Shown piece by piece: positions 7,194 through 15,400 of a DNA stretch of 19,049 nucleotides. The stretch covers positions 1 through 19,049 of the forward strand of contig CAJXJE010000002.1 of the NCBI GenBank assembly GCA_913054215.1, read 5' to 3'. Position 1 is the first letter of the stretch. Each line of letters begins with the position of its first letter. A program made the translations under genes and the position numbers. The stretch comes from an uncultured Candidatus Peregrinibacteria bacterium (GTDB taxonomy: Bacteria > Patescibacteriota > Gracilibacteria > Peribacterales > Peribacteraceae). Under the pieces are notes generated by a model that did not search any database, was not told the DNA's origin, and worked only from the letters and a program-made list of their open reading frames with translations.

Positions 7194-8162
7194 ATGTGGA
7201 TCCTCTCTCTCCTTGTTGTGCTTATTCCTCAGGCTTTCGCTGAGGAAGTTGCTGTTACACTTTTCTCTGAGAATACTGCTATAGAGGACATTGTCTCTAG
7301 CTCTGTATCTCATGCTCATGCAGATATCTCTGGGAAGGGACGTGCAATACGTCTGACCTATAGCACAACAGAGCCACTGTCGGTATTCGTAGCCTTTCGC
7401 AATACAAAAGGGGCATTTAAAACGTTTGAGACTCTTCAGACTGTTCTAAGAGCAGGACAGCTACAAGAAGCGACTATTGATCTTAGCAAAAGCCCAGGGT
7501 GGAGCATTGGCAAGAGATCCTATCGACTCTACTTCTTCAGCGACAGCAAGGAAGGTGCGCAGTTCCATGATATTGAATTTGAGAAAGCTTCGGTTCCATC
7601 CATCATCGCTATAGGCATCCGTCATTTTGCTATGCTCCAACCCTACTCTCCGGCGTCCTATCACAGACTACCTGGCTATAGTATATTGAGCATTCCTCTT
7701 ACGGTCGTCGCTGGTATGGCACTACTGGTTATCGTCTGTCTTCTCGTAGCGCTAAAGAGATTTGAATTGATCGTTCCGGTGATTGTCACCGTAATTCTGG
7801 TTACGCAAGCGAGGTTCTCTTTGGATGCAATGATCTATAGCACAAAACACATGAGTGAATGGATGCATAATGGAACATACTCCACTGCAGGATCTCTCCC
7901 TCGTATAGCTGCTCGTCTTCAGAAGGAAGACGCTACGTCTGTCTATCTATGTCATACCGGAACAACATATGCCCAAAAGCTATTGCAGTATCATGCATAC
8001 CCAGTACTGCTGGGAGATGATGCCCCTTCGCATATCGTTGTTCATAAATCTACCAACTGGTCGATAGATGGAGAGACACTAAAATGTAATGACGATGAAT
8101 TCCGTGTGAGTTTAATAGAAACATTCGATGATGGTTCAGCCCTGTACCAAAACAATTCATGA
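7194..8162 (+). CDS. Secreted/membrane-anchored protein of unknown function, partner of the GT-C gene
   Basis: The 322-residue product begins with a clear signal peptide (WILSLLVVLIPQAFA, probable cleavage after about residue 16). Next comes a beta-rich region of about 115 residues with a pattern resembling a jelly-roll or carbohydrate-binding fold (RLTYSTTEPLSVFVAFRNT, then YRLYFFSD and FHDIEFEKAS); this is an impression, not a domain match. Two hydrophobic segments follow at about 163-187 and 190-204. The C-terminal part, about 115 residues, has two cysteines (C253, C298) that could form a disulfide if extracytoplasmic. It overlaps the GT-C gene by 4 bases (ATGA), which implies translational coupling and a shared role, perhaps in surface glycosylation. 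It starts 16 bases after a tRNA and has no Shine-Dalgarno sequence. Confidence 0.75.
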   Translation: MWILSLLVVLIPQAFAEEVAVTLFSENTAIEDIVSSSVSHAHADISGKGRAIRLTYSTTEPLSVFVAFRNTKGAFKTFETLQTVLRAGQLQEATIDLSKSPGWSIGKRSYRLYFFSDSKEGAQFHDIEFEKASVPSIIAIGIRHFAMLQPYSPASYHRLPGYSILSIPLTVVAGMALLVIVCLLVALKRFELIVPVIVTVILVTQARFSLDAMIYSTKHMSEWMHNGTYSTAGSLPRIAARLQKEDATSVYLCHTGTTYAQKLLQYHAYPVLLGDDAPSHIVVHKSTNWSIDGETLKCNDDEFRVSLIETFDDGSALYQNNS

Positions 8163-9481
8163 TAATAATGACCCTACTACTTACGGCACAAGGATGGGTA
8201 GTTGCTCGAAGGCTTCTACAAAAGAACTATGGATCTGTAATCGAGATTCTCTTGGGGTTGCCCCTGGGTGCCCTCATCAATGTCTTCGCTGTAGCGGTAC
8301 TGAGCTTAGCGGGAATTGAGCTGCATGCACTCAGCATCATTGGGGTAAATATCGGTGTTACTCTGATACTCTTAATTTCAGTTCAGCCCTTACATAAAGC
8401 AAAAAGTAATAATTTAGTAGAAGAATCTACAATCAAGGTTCATAAAGCTATTGGAGCCCTATCTATAGTCATTCTTGCTGCAACACTCCTCTATGCAGTG
8501 TCCCATACAATACTACCAACATTTCACTACGATAGTACCACCAACTGGAACATGCGTTCGAAGGTATCATACTATAATGCATCAATGGTACTTGAGGATG
8601 AAAGTGGTCTAGTTAGTAAAACGAACTACCCCTTCTTGTATCATGCAGTACAAATCAGTGTAAATACGTTTAGCCCTAATTGGAGCGACAAGTCTGCAAA
8701 TGGTATTCATTTTCTCCTGACACTTTCAATGTTTGGAGCGGTCTTCCATCTGCTATCAAGACGCGGTAGGTCCTATGCACTGACTGCGATGGCATTGATC
8801 GTCGGGATACCACTGCTCACGTTACATGCAGGTCAGTCGTATGCAGACATCACCTTGGTTGGATTTGCCTTACTGTCACTTGCGATGCTCATAGAATTTC
8901 GCAGGACAAATGATCCAAGGTTCGTGCTACTTTCGGGGCTGTTTCTTGCAGCCTGTGTATGGACAAAGGCAGATGGAATATTCTTCTGCTTCATTCCATG
9001 GCTCATCGTGATTGCTTTCTTACTGGTGAGACATAGTGGATCTATTGGCTACCTACGATACCCCGTAGCATACAGCGTAGTGCTCTCTTTCTCCTGGCCA
9101 TTCTTTGCAGTTGCAAAAGGCCTATCACTGACACCACATGGTTCGAGTGATGTAGAGATCCTTACAAACATAGAAGCAGTAGGTGCATTTAGCCGCGCAC
9201 TCTTTGTGAGTGGATCCTTTGGCATCTACTGGTATGGATTACTCTCTGTTCTTGTGGTGGCCTTTATAGGGGTACGTCGAAACATGATTGAGATAGATCG
9301 AAGATATATACTTACACTGCTGTGGGGGCTTATCGCCATGGCTGGATACATGGGAGTGTACCTTCTGACCTCCAATACAGAGTATCTCATCATTGGTCAG
9401 TCATTTGACCGTCAAATGCTTCTTCCAGCCTCTCTTCTTACACTCTCGCTGGCGTATACGCTGATTCCTCGACATTTGTGA
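8159..9481 (+). CDS. GT-C-like polytopic glycosyltransferase (PMT/ArnT-like)
   Basis: A 440-residue membrane protein with about 10-12 hydrophobic segments. After three N-terminal helices, a loop contains HYDSTTNW (residues about 123-130), which fits the acidic catalytic loop that GT-C enzymes carry after an early transmembrane helix. Later landmarks are NYPFLYH (about 156-162), SYAD (227-230) and WTKADG (268-273), a pattern I associate with lipid-phosphate-sugar-dependent transferases of the PMT/ArnT type, where YAD and TK(N/A)(E/D)G are common. Such enzymes move a sugar from a polyprenyl carrier to a protein or glycan on the outer face of the membrane. Donor and acceptor are unknown. The start overlaps the previous gene by 4 bases; a second in-frame ATG at 8168 is possible. 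It ends in TGA. Confidence 0.75.
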   Translation: MIIMTLLLTAQGWVVARRLLQKNYGSVIEILLGLPLGALINVFAVAVLSLAGIELHALSIIGVNIGVTLILLISVQPLHKAKSNNLVEESTIKVHKAIGALSIVILAATLLYAVSHTILPTFHYDSTTNWNMRSKVSYYNASMVLEDESGLVSKTNYPFLYHAVQISVNTFSPNWSDKSANGIHFLLTLSMFGAVFHLLSRRGRSYALTAMALIVGIPLLTLHAGQSYADITLVGFALLSLAMLIEFRRTNDPRFVLLSGLFLAACVWTKADGIFFCFIPWLIVIAFLLVRHSGSIGYLRYPVAYSVVLSFSWPFFAVAKGLSLTPHGSSDVEILTNIEAVGAFSRALFVSGSFGIYWYGLLSVLVVAFIGVRRNMIEIDRRYILTLLWGLIAMAGYMGVYLLTSNTEYLIIGQSFDRQMLLPASLLTLSLAYTLIPRHL

Positions 9482-9483
9482 TT

Positions 9484-9497
9484 GCGTATTAATACGC
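9484..9497. repeat. 14-bp perfect palindrome after the GT-C gene
   Basis: GCGTATTAATACGC is its own reverse complement and begins 2 bases after the TGA of the GT-C gene. It could form a short hairpin with almost no loop or act as an operator. The usual run of T residues of an intrinsic terminator is absent. The rest of the 112-base gap to the next gene is AT-rich and holds only the promoter described separately. Confidence 0.5.
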
Positions 9498-9551
9498 TGT
9501 TACAAATACCAATATCTGCACCTATGGGCTTATTTACTAAGTTTTATGATA

Positions 9552-9580
9552 TAGTCAAAGATATTTAATTATGTTATAAT
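9552..9580 (+). promoter_or_regulatory. Putative promoter of the EamA transporter gene
   Basis: An extended -10 element TGT-TATAAT (hexamer at 9575-9580, a full consensus match) has a TAGTCA -35 candidate 17 bases upstream (9552-9557, 4 of 6 consensus bases). Transcription would start near 9587, leaving only about 7 bases before the ATG at 9594. There is no Shine-Dalgarno sequence. Confidence 0.6.
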
Positions 9581-9593
9581 AAATCTTAGAATT

Positions 9594-10589
9594 ATGTACA
9601 CAAAAACACTAACATTTCCCCTGTTTGGGACAGATCGGAAGTCCAAATCCATTGTTATAGGGTGGGTTGGTCTGTCGATTGCCATACTGTGTGCATCGAC
9701 ATCCACTACATATGCAAAGATCCTTACAGGAGCACTTAGTCCTCTTACCCTTCTGTTCGTCAGTGAATCTATTGTGCTCATTTTTACTGTTCTCTCATTT
9801 GGATTTGTACCCATTATTGAGGAGCTCTTTAAGAAGAGAAAACGGTATTTATTCCCACTGATACTGGTAGGAATCACTAATAGCATCATAGCCCCTCTTT
9901 TGATCTTTACGGGGTTGCAAATGTCCCAAGCGATCAATGCAGAGCTCTATCTTCGCACGTACGCTATCTTTCTCTTTATCTTCGCTTCTATTTTCTTACG
10001 AGAAAAGATCACCCGCACGGATATCTTCGCACTTATGTGCACATTTAGTGGTGTGCTTATTGTAGCCATGAAAGGATTTACTTCTGGATTCGTTACCGAG
10101 CGAGGAGATCTTCTGATTCTCTCTGGTGCTCTCACCTACGCAATCGGTGGAGTGATCTTTAAGAAAAAGCTACACAAGATTCATCCAGAACTCGTTCTGT
10201 TTGTACGTGGAGTAACAGCCATAGCTTTCTTTCTTGCGGTATCACCATTCCTGGAAAACAATCTTCTTGCAGAAGTGAAACTCTTCCCCTACGAAATGAT
10301 TGGTGCACTGATTGGGTATGGGCTCATTGCAAGATTCCTCTATCTATTTAGTTTCTACGAATCAATAGAGAGGCTGCCAATCCATACGGTGTCGATGCTG
10401 CTACCACTCATTACCATAGGGAGTCTACTGTTCTCTCGCGCTATGCTCAAAGAAGAAATAGCCTGGTACCACATTCTAGGAGGAGTCATGATTATTCTTG
10501 GATCTATCGTGATGCAACTGTCTGCAAAGCACTTTAAAGGTAAGCACCTTAGTTGGCACCTCCGTCATAGTAACCGTCACCACATCTAA
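9594..10589 (+). CDS. EamA/DMT-superfamily permease
   Basis: The 331-residue protein has about 10 membrane segments arranged as two five-helix halves, the layout of drug/metabolite transporters. The end of the first half shows the typical signature (AINAELYLRTYAIFLFIFAS, then FLREKIT and FALMCTFSGVLIVA), and the second half repeats it weakly (LPLITIGSLLFSRAMLKEEI, then GGVMIILGSIVM). The direction and substrate cannot be read from sequence; family members export amino acids, nucleotides or other small metabolites. The C-terminal tail is basic and histidine-rich (KGKHLSWHLRHSNRHHI). It has its own promoter with a near-leaderless start. Its TAA overlaps the stop codon of the convergent SLH gene. 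Confidence 0.88.
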   Translation: MYTKTLTFPLFGTDRKSKSIVIGWVGLSIAILCASTSTTYAKILTGALSPLTLLFVSESIVLIFTVLSFGFVPIIEELFKKRKRYLFPLILVGITNSIIAPLLIFTGLQMSQAINAELYLRTYAIFLFIFASIFLREKITRTDIFALMCTFSGVLIVAMKGFTSGFVTERGDLLILSGALTYAIGGVIFKKKLHKIHPELVLFVRGVTAIAFFLAVSPFLENNLLAEVKLFPYEMIGALIGYGLIARFLYLFSFYESIERLPIHTVSMLLPLITIGSLLFSRAMLKEEIAWYHILGGVMIILGSIVMQLSAKHFKGKHLSWHLRHSNRHHI

Positions 10590-11425
10590 CGAGCCCCGTA
10601 GGTTTTTGATGAGAGTGAGAAAATCTTTGCCGTCTCTGCACGATTCACAGGATCTCCCGGACCAAAGTACCCTGTGGGATTTCCATTGCTATCGGTGTAT
10701 CCAGATACCACTCCATCTCGCGCAGTGGTCTCTATGGCATTACCGAAAGGCGTAGCACGCGTCACATCTTCAAACACACTTCCCGATACAGGAGAGATAC
10801 GAACACCGAATGCTTGTAGTACGGTGACGACTACCTCAGCTCGATCTGCGGGACGTGTGACCTTGATGCTGCCATCACTAAAGACTGCCCATCGGTTGTA
10901 CTCTGCACATTGCACATACTTCTGGGACCACTGCCCTCTTGCGGTTTCGTTTTTCAATGAGTCACCGCAATTGAAAAGATCGATACCTGCTCCAAGAACT
11001 GCCATCTTTGCAAGCTGCTGCACCGTCACAAAGTCTGCAGGACCAAACTCCCCTGTCGGACGACCTGCACTGTCGCGATATCCAGAAATAAGATTACGTG
11101 CTGCTGTATCTTCCACATACTCGGCAAACCACTCCTCGAGTGGAACATCCTTCAGGATGATCTTCACACCATCAACGATAATAGTCGCAAAATCCTCACT
11201 GAGGGGTGGCTCCTTCTCCTGAGCCTCCTCTTCTGCGTCTACTCCAGGAAAGAGGTCTACGCTATCTTCTAGTACTGCATCATCCTGTTGCTGCTGCATA
11301 TCTGTTTGATCTGCATTCATCATCTGGTCAAAAAGCTCTAAATCTGTAGAGAGCTTCTCCCACTCCCCTGCTTTGACAGAAGGGACAATGAGAAAAAATA
11401 TGATGATCCACGCTGTACGGTGCAT
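10586..11425 (-). CDS. Secreted SLH-repeat protein
   Basis: A 279-residue protein with a signal peptide (residues about 1-19, ending VPSVKA), an acidic Gln/Asp/Glu-rich linker (about 38-77) and three S-layer-homology-like repeats. Repeat 1 (about 97-145) and repeat 3 (about 218-271) share the pattern SGYxDSxGxPTGxFGPxD followed by a helix; the middle repeat (about 165-207) is more divergent, with SDGSIKVTRPADRAEV. SLH repeats usually bind secondary cell-wall polymers and hold proteins at the surface, so it is probably a cell-wall-associated protein. It carries no visible enzymatic domain. The gene is divergent from carB and convergent with the EamA gene. A TACGAT -10 box lies 7 bases before its ATG. 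Confidence 0.85.
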   Translation of the reverse strand: MHRTAWIIIFFLIVPSVKAGEWEKLSTDLELFDQMMNADQTDMQQQQDDAVLEDSVDLFPGVDAEEEAQEKEPPLSEDFATIIVDGVKIILKDVPLEEWFAEYVEDTAARNLISGYRDSAGRPTGEFGPADFVTVQQLAKMAVLGAGIDLFNCGDSLKNETARGQWSQKYVQCAEYNRWAVFSDGSIKVTRPADRAEVVVTVLQAFGVRISPVSGSVFEDVTRATPFGNAIETTARDGVVSGYTDSNGNPTGYFGPGDPVNRAETAKIFSLSSKTYGAR

Positions 11426-11432
11426 GGGGCTG

Positions 11433-11461
11433 ATCGTACCAAAAAATGTCGATAAAGTCGA
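11433..11461 (-). promoter_or_regulatory. Putative promoter of the SLH gene, leaderless geometry
   Basis: On the minus strand, TGG-TACGAT (hexamer at 11438 to 11433) is an extended -10 box and TCGACT (11461 to 11456) a -35 candidate with 17-base spacing. Only 7 bases separate the -10 box from the ATG at 11425, so transcription should begin at or next to the start codon. Confidence 0.55.
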
Positions 11462-11480
11462 AATTCATTCTGCTGACTCT

Positions 11481-11509
11481 TTGACTTGGAGACTAATTAT
11501 GGGTAGGCT
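11481..11509 (+). promoter_or_regulatory. Putative promoter of carB
   Basis: TTGACT (11481-11486, 5 of 6 consensus bases) and TAGGCT (11504-11509) are 17 bases apart. Transcription would begin near 11516, just before the in-frame ATG at 11520. The weak -10 box lowers certainty. Confidence 0.35.
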
Positions 11510-11519
11510 CCTTCGGAAC

Positions 11520-14500
11520 ATGATCGCTGATAAGACCAAGGGCACTCCTAGTCCCCATGCCGGGGAAGGAGAGGCAATTTCGCTAAGTCTGGAGAGTATC
11601 AACACTATATTACTACTAGGATCTGGCGCCCTGAAGATTGGAGAGGCAGGAGAATTTGATTACAGCGGTAGTCAGGCCATTAAAGCGTTTAAGGAGGAGG
11701 GTAAACGTGTTGTACTGATTAATCCGAATATTGCGACAAACCAAACCAGTTGGGGACTTGCAGATAGTGTCTATTTTGAGCCTGTCACGCCAGCCTTTGT
11801 CGAACGCATCATTGAGAAAGAACGGCCCGACGCTATCGCACTCTCTTTTGGTGGACAGACCGCATTGAACTGTGGTGTTGCTCTGGATAAATCTGGAGTA
11901 CTGGAAAAGTACAATATCCAAGTACTGGGAACAAGTGTAGACAGTATCAACAAAACCGAAGACCGTGCGATCTTTAATGCAGAACTGAAATCTATTGATA
12001 TCGATGTTCCAAATAGCTTTGCCTGTGAAACGATAGATGAGGTACTCAAGGCAGGGACGGATATCGGGTATCCCGTTATCATCCGAGCAGCGTTTGCACT
12101 CGGTGGTAAAGGAAGTGGAAGAGCACCCAACGAGAAAGAGCTTTCTGATATTGCCAAAGTGGCCTTTGTCGAATCTCCACAAGTACTTGTCGAAGAAGAT
12201 CTCACAGGATGGAAAGAAATAGAGTACGAAATCGTACGTGATGCATACGACAACTGCATAGCTGTTTGTAATATGGAGAACGTAGATCCACTCGGTATTC
12301 ACACTGGCGAATCTATTGTTGTCGCTCCTAGTCAGACTCTCGACAATCACGATTACCAAATGCTGCGTTCGATTGCACTCAAAGTTATTCGTCATCTGTC
12401 GATCGTTGGAGAGTGCAACATTCAATATGCATTGGATCCGAAGAGTCGTAAGTATCGTGTGATCGAAGTGAATGCAAGGCTGAGCCGTAGTTCCGCATTG
12501 GCTTCTAAGGCAACAGGATACCCACTGGCCTTTGTCGCTGCCAAGTTGGCACTCGGCTACAGCCTCCCCGAGCTACGTAACGCTATTACCGAAGTAACGA
12601 GTGCAGACTTTGAGCCATCACTCGACTACGTCGCTGTCAAAGTTCCCCGCTGGGATCTGCAGAAGTTTCGCTTTGTGTCCGACCAAGTCACATCAGAAAT
12701 GAAGTCTGTAGGCGAGGTGATGGCACTGGGAAAAACGTTTGAAGAAGCCCTACAAAAAGCTATGCGAATGCTAAACATTGGTGCGGTGGGTCTCTATCCT
12801 GTTCCGATGGATTTTGAGAATATTGACGCAGAAGTAAAGAGGCCGACGCCCCGAAGGATATTTGCCGTAGCAGAAGCCTTGAAGGGAACTTGGACTCCAG
12901 AGCAGATCAATATCGCAACCGGTATAGATCTCTGGTTCTTGGAACGCATTGCTGACTGTGCAAAGATTGCTAAGCAACTAGCTGAACTGAAGGAAGCTCC
13001 TGATGCACTGCTGCTTCGCACTGCCAAAAAAGCTGGCTTTAGCGATAGTTCCATAGGAAAGATGACAGCAAATGACACCGAATCTATTCGAGAGCTCCGT
13101 AAGAGTCTTGGTATACTCCCTGTAGTAAAACAGGTGGATACCCTTGCAGGAGAATTTCCTGCACAGACAAATTATCTCTATCTCACCTATCATGGACAGG
13201 AGAGTGACATTACATTCGATGGACAAAAAGATCGTGTCCTCGTACTTGGAGGAGGCCCCTACTCTATCGGTTCCTCAGTAGAGTTTGACTGGTGCTGTGT
13301 GCAAGCTGCTCATGAATTACAAAAACAAGGATATGACGTCGCGATGATTAACAGTAATCCAGAAACAGTCAGCACGGACTATGATGAGTGTGACTCCCTG
13401 TTCTTTGATGAGCTGAGTGAAGAGCGTGTACGAGATATCCTTGATATACTTTCGGCTTCGGGTGTTGTGGTTTCTATGGGAGGACAGATTCCCAATAACC
13501 TCGCGCCACGACTTGCAGCAGTAAACATACCAATACTCGGAACAGCACCTGAGAATATTGATAACGCAGAAGATCGACATAAGTTTAGTACGCTCCTCGA
13601 TACGCTGAAGATAGATCAACCCGAGTGGAGAGAGTTTACGGATCTGTTCGAGGCGCGAGCATTCTCCGAAGACGTTGGCTATCCAGTTATCGTCCGCCCG
13701 AGTTATGTTCTCTCTGGTGCATCCATGGCCGTCGTGCATTCTGATGAAGACCTCTCTGCCTACGTAGAACAATCTGCATTCATCAATAAAGAAGCACCGA
13801 TTGTGGTGTCCAAGTTTGAACAGGGGGCTAAGGAAATTGAGTTTGATGGCGTCGCACAACATGGAAAACTTTTGATCTATGCTATCTCTGAACATGTTGA
13901 AAATGCTGGGGTGCACTCTGGCGATGCCACCATTGTTTTGCCACCTCAACGGGTAAACTTAGAAACTCTACGCAGAGTAAAAGCCATCTCGAAAGCTATT
14001 GGTGAAGCACTGAAGATCTCCGGGCCGTACAACATTCAATTCTTGGCAAAAAATAATCAATTGAAAGTAATTGAATGTAACCTTCGTGCCAGTCGAAGTT
14101 TTCCGTTTGCTAGCAAAGTTACGGGGCACAACTTTATTACGATTGCGACCCAGGCACTGATTGGCAAAGCTCCAGTTGGAAAGCGATATCAGACGCTTGA
14201 TCTTGACCATGTTGGCGTGAAGGCTGCACAATTTAGCTTTAGTCGACTGAAGGGAGCTGACCCACGTTTGGGAGTGGAGATGGCAAGTACCGGAGAAGTT
14301 GCCTGCTTTGGACACAATGCAGAACAAGCACTGCTTACTGCACTAATAGCTGTTGGATTTACTATCCCTAAGAAAAATATTCTCCTGACCATTGGCCGCA
14401 TAGAAGATAAGATGGATATGCTCAGTTCTATTCAAGCTCTACACGAACGTGGATTTAAATTCTTCGCAACAAATCGAACCCATGAATTTTTGGAATCCCG

Positions 14501-14786
14501 CGATATCCCCTCTGCCATGCTCTACAAGGTTTCCGAGCCTCGAAGCCCGAATATACGTGAATACTTAGAGAAAAAGAGAATAGATCTTGTCATCAACATT
14601 CCTACCCACTCCAGAGGAGCAGAGCAAACTGATGGGTATTATATTCGCAGAATTGCCACAGATCACGGTATTTCTCTGATTACAAACGTCCAGCTCGCAA
14701 AACGCCTTATTGAGGCTCTTATACAAGAAAACCCCGAGCAGCTGCCAATAATGGAATGGCCGAAGCTACTATCAGAAAGCACTTAA
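11520..14786 (+). CDS. carB: Carbamoyl-phosphate synthase large subunit, eukaryote/Bacteroidetes-like type
   Basis: CarB makes carbamoyl phosphate from bicarbonate, ATP and ammonia supplied by CarA, feeding pyrimidine and arginine synthesis. From the ATG at 11520 it has 1088 residues, near the usual 1070-1080. The first synthetase half starts with LLGSGALKIGEAGEFDYSGS (about 33-52) and has LGGKGSG and NARLSRSSALASK; the second starts near residue 570 with GGGPYSIGSSVEFDWC and has RPSYVLSGASM and CNLRASRSFPFASK. The C-terminal regulatory MGS-like domain covers about 955-1088. The start is uncertain: the frame is open to 11373, which would overlap the divergent SLH gene, and ATG 11499 is also possible. 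I prefer 11520 because the promoter candidate ends at 11509. No carA is in the window. Confidence 0.95.
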   Translation: MIADKTKGTPSPHAGEGEAISLSLESINTILLLGSGALKIGEAGEFDYSGSQAIKAFKEEGKRVVLINPNIATNQTSWGLADSVYFEPVTPAFVERIIEKERPDAIALSFGGQTALNCGVALDKSGVLEKYNIQVLGTSVDSINKTEDRAIFNAELKSIDIDVPNSFACETIDEVLKAGTDIGYPVIIRAAFALGGKGSGRAPNEKELSDIAKVAFVESPQVLVEEDLTGWKEIEYEIVRDAYDNCIAVCNMENVDPLGIHTGESIVVAPSQTLDNHDYQMLRSIALKVIRHLSIVGECNIQYALDPKSRKYRVIEVNARLSRSSALASKATGYPLAFVAAKLALGYSLPELRNAITEVTSADFEPSLDYVAVKVPRWDLQKFRFVSDQVTSEMKSVGEVMALGKTFEEALQKAMRMLNIGAVGLYPVPMDFENIDAEVKRPTPRRIFAVAEALKGTWTPEQINIATGIDLWFLERIADCAKIAKQLAELKEAPDALLLRTAKKAGFSDSSIGKMTANDTESIRELRKSLGILPVVKQVDTLAGEFPAQTNYLYLTYHGQESDITFDGQKDRVLVLGGGPYSIGSSVEFDWCCVQAAHELQKQGYDVAMINSNPETVSTDYDECDSLFFDELSEERVRDILDILSASGVVVSMGGQIPNNLAPRLAAVNIPILGTAPENIDNAEDRHKFSTLLDTLKIDQPEWREFTDLFEARAFSEDVGYPVIVRPSYVLSGASMAVVHSDEDLSAYVEQSAFINKEAPIVVSKFEQGAKEIEFDGVAQHGKLLIYAISEHVENAGVHSGDATIVLPPQRVNLETLRRVKAISKAIGEALKISGPYNIQFLAKNNQLKVIECNLRASRSFPFASKVTGHNFITIATQALIGKAPVGKRYQTLDLDHVGVKAAQFSFSRLKGADPRLGVEMASTGEVACFGHNAEQALLTALIAVGFTIPKKNILLTIGRIEDKMDMLSSIQALHERGFKFFATNRTHEFLESRDIPSAMLYKVSEPRSPNIREYLEKKRIDLVINIPTHSRGAEQTDGYYIRRIATDHGISLITNVQLAKRLIEALIQENPEQLPIMEWPKLLSEST

Positions 14787-14869
14787 TAGCCATTTCTTCC
14801 CTAATTTGTTGCCGAAACCTGCGCATTTACGTACACTTGGCCAGAAATTTCGCATTCCCACCTTTTTCT

Positions 14870-15373
14870 ATGGCCAAAGTCACCGATGAAGCAATACTCG
14901 ACGAAACTCTCGTTACCAAAGAAGGACTCAAGAAACTCCAGAATGAACTGGAGGAGCTTAAAAACGTAAAACGTAAAGAAGTTGCAGTACGTTTAAAAGA
15001 AGCAATTTCGTATGGTGACCTTTCGGAAAACTCCGAATATCAGGAAGCGAAAAATGAGCAAGCCTTTATTGCAGGACGCATATTAGAACTTGAACAGATG
15101 ATTAAGAATGCGAAGATCATCTCCGATAAAAAGTCTGATGCTAAAGGGAAGGAAATTCAGATTGGATCAACAGTGACGATTCGTAATAAAACTGATGGTG
15201 ATGACCCTATATCCTATACCATAGTAGGTTCTACTGAAGCAGATCCACTTGAACAGAAAATTAGTAACGAGTCTCCCGTAGGAAAAGCAGTCCTCAGTAA
15301 GAAAAAAGGTGACACTGTAGAAGTAAGCACTCCTGCTGGAATCTTTAAATACGAAATTATTAAGGTTGCATAA
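14870..15373 (+). CDS. greA: Transcription elongation factor GreA
   Basis: GreA enters the secondary channel of RNA polymerase and stimulates cleavage of backtracked RNA. The 167-residue product has an N-terminal coiled-coil hairpin (about 16-85) with the acidic tip GDLSENSEY, where D50 and E53 match the catalytic D41 and E44 of E. coli GreA. The C-terminal FKBP-like domain includes SPVGKAVLSKKKGDTVEV. The ATG at 14870 gives a normal start a few residues before the hairpin; the frame continues upstream to 14756 but that would overlap carB and adds an atypical hydrophobic leader. No Shine-Dalgarno sequence is visible. A weak TACACT (14832-14837) could be its -10 box, which would leave a 5' leader of about 26 bases, longer than those inferred for its neighbours. 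Confidence 0.95.
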   Translation: MAKVTDEAILDETLVTKEGLKKLQNELEELKNVKRKEVAVRLKEAISYGDLSENSEYQEAKNEQAFIAGRILELEQMIKNAKIISDKKSDAKGKEIQIGSTVTIRNKTDGDDPISYTIVGSTEADPLEQKISNESPVGKAVLSKKKGDTVEVSTPAGIFKYEIIKVA

Positions 15374-15387
15374 CCGCGCCGTTACAG

Positions 15388-15393
15388 TACGAT
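15388..15393 (+). promoter_or_regulatory. Putative -10 box of the small coiled-coil gene
   Basis: TACGAT is followed by 7 bases and then the ATG at 15401, the same hexamer and spacing as at the SLH gene. Transcription would start on the ATG. The -35 region is weak (TTGCAT at 15366-15371, 16-base spacing). Confidence 0.5.
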
Positions 15394-15400
15394 ATTTGCA

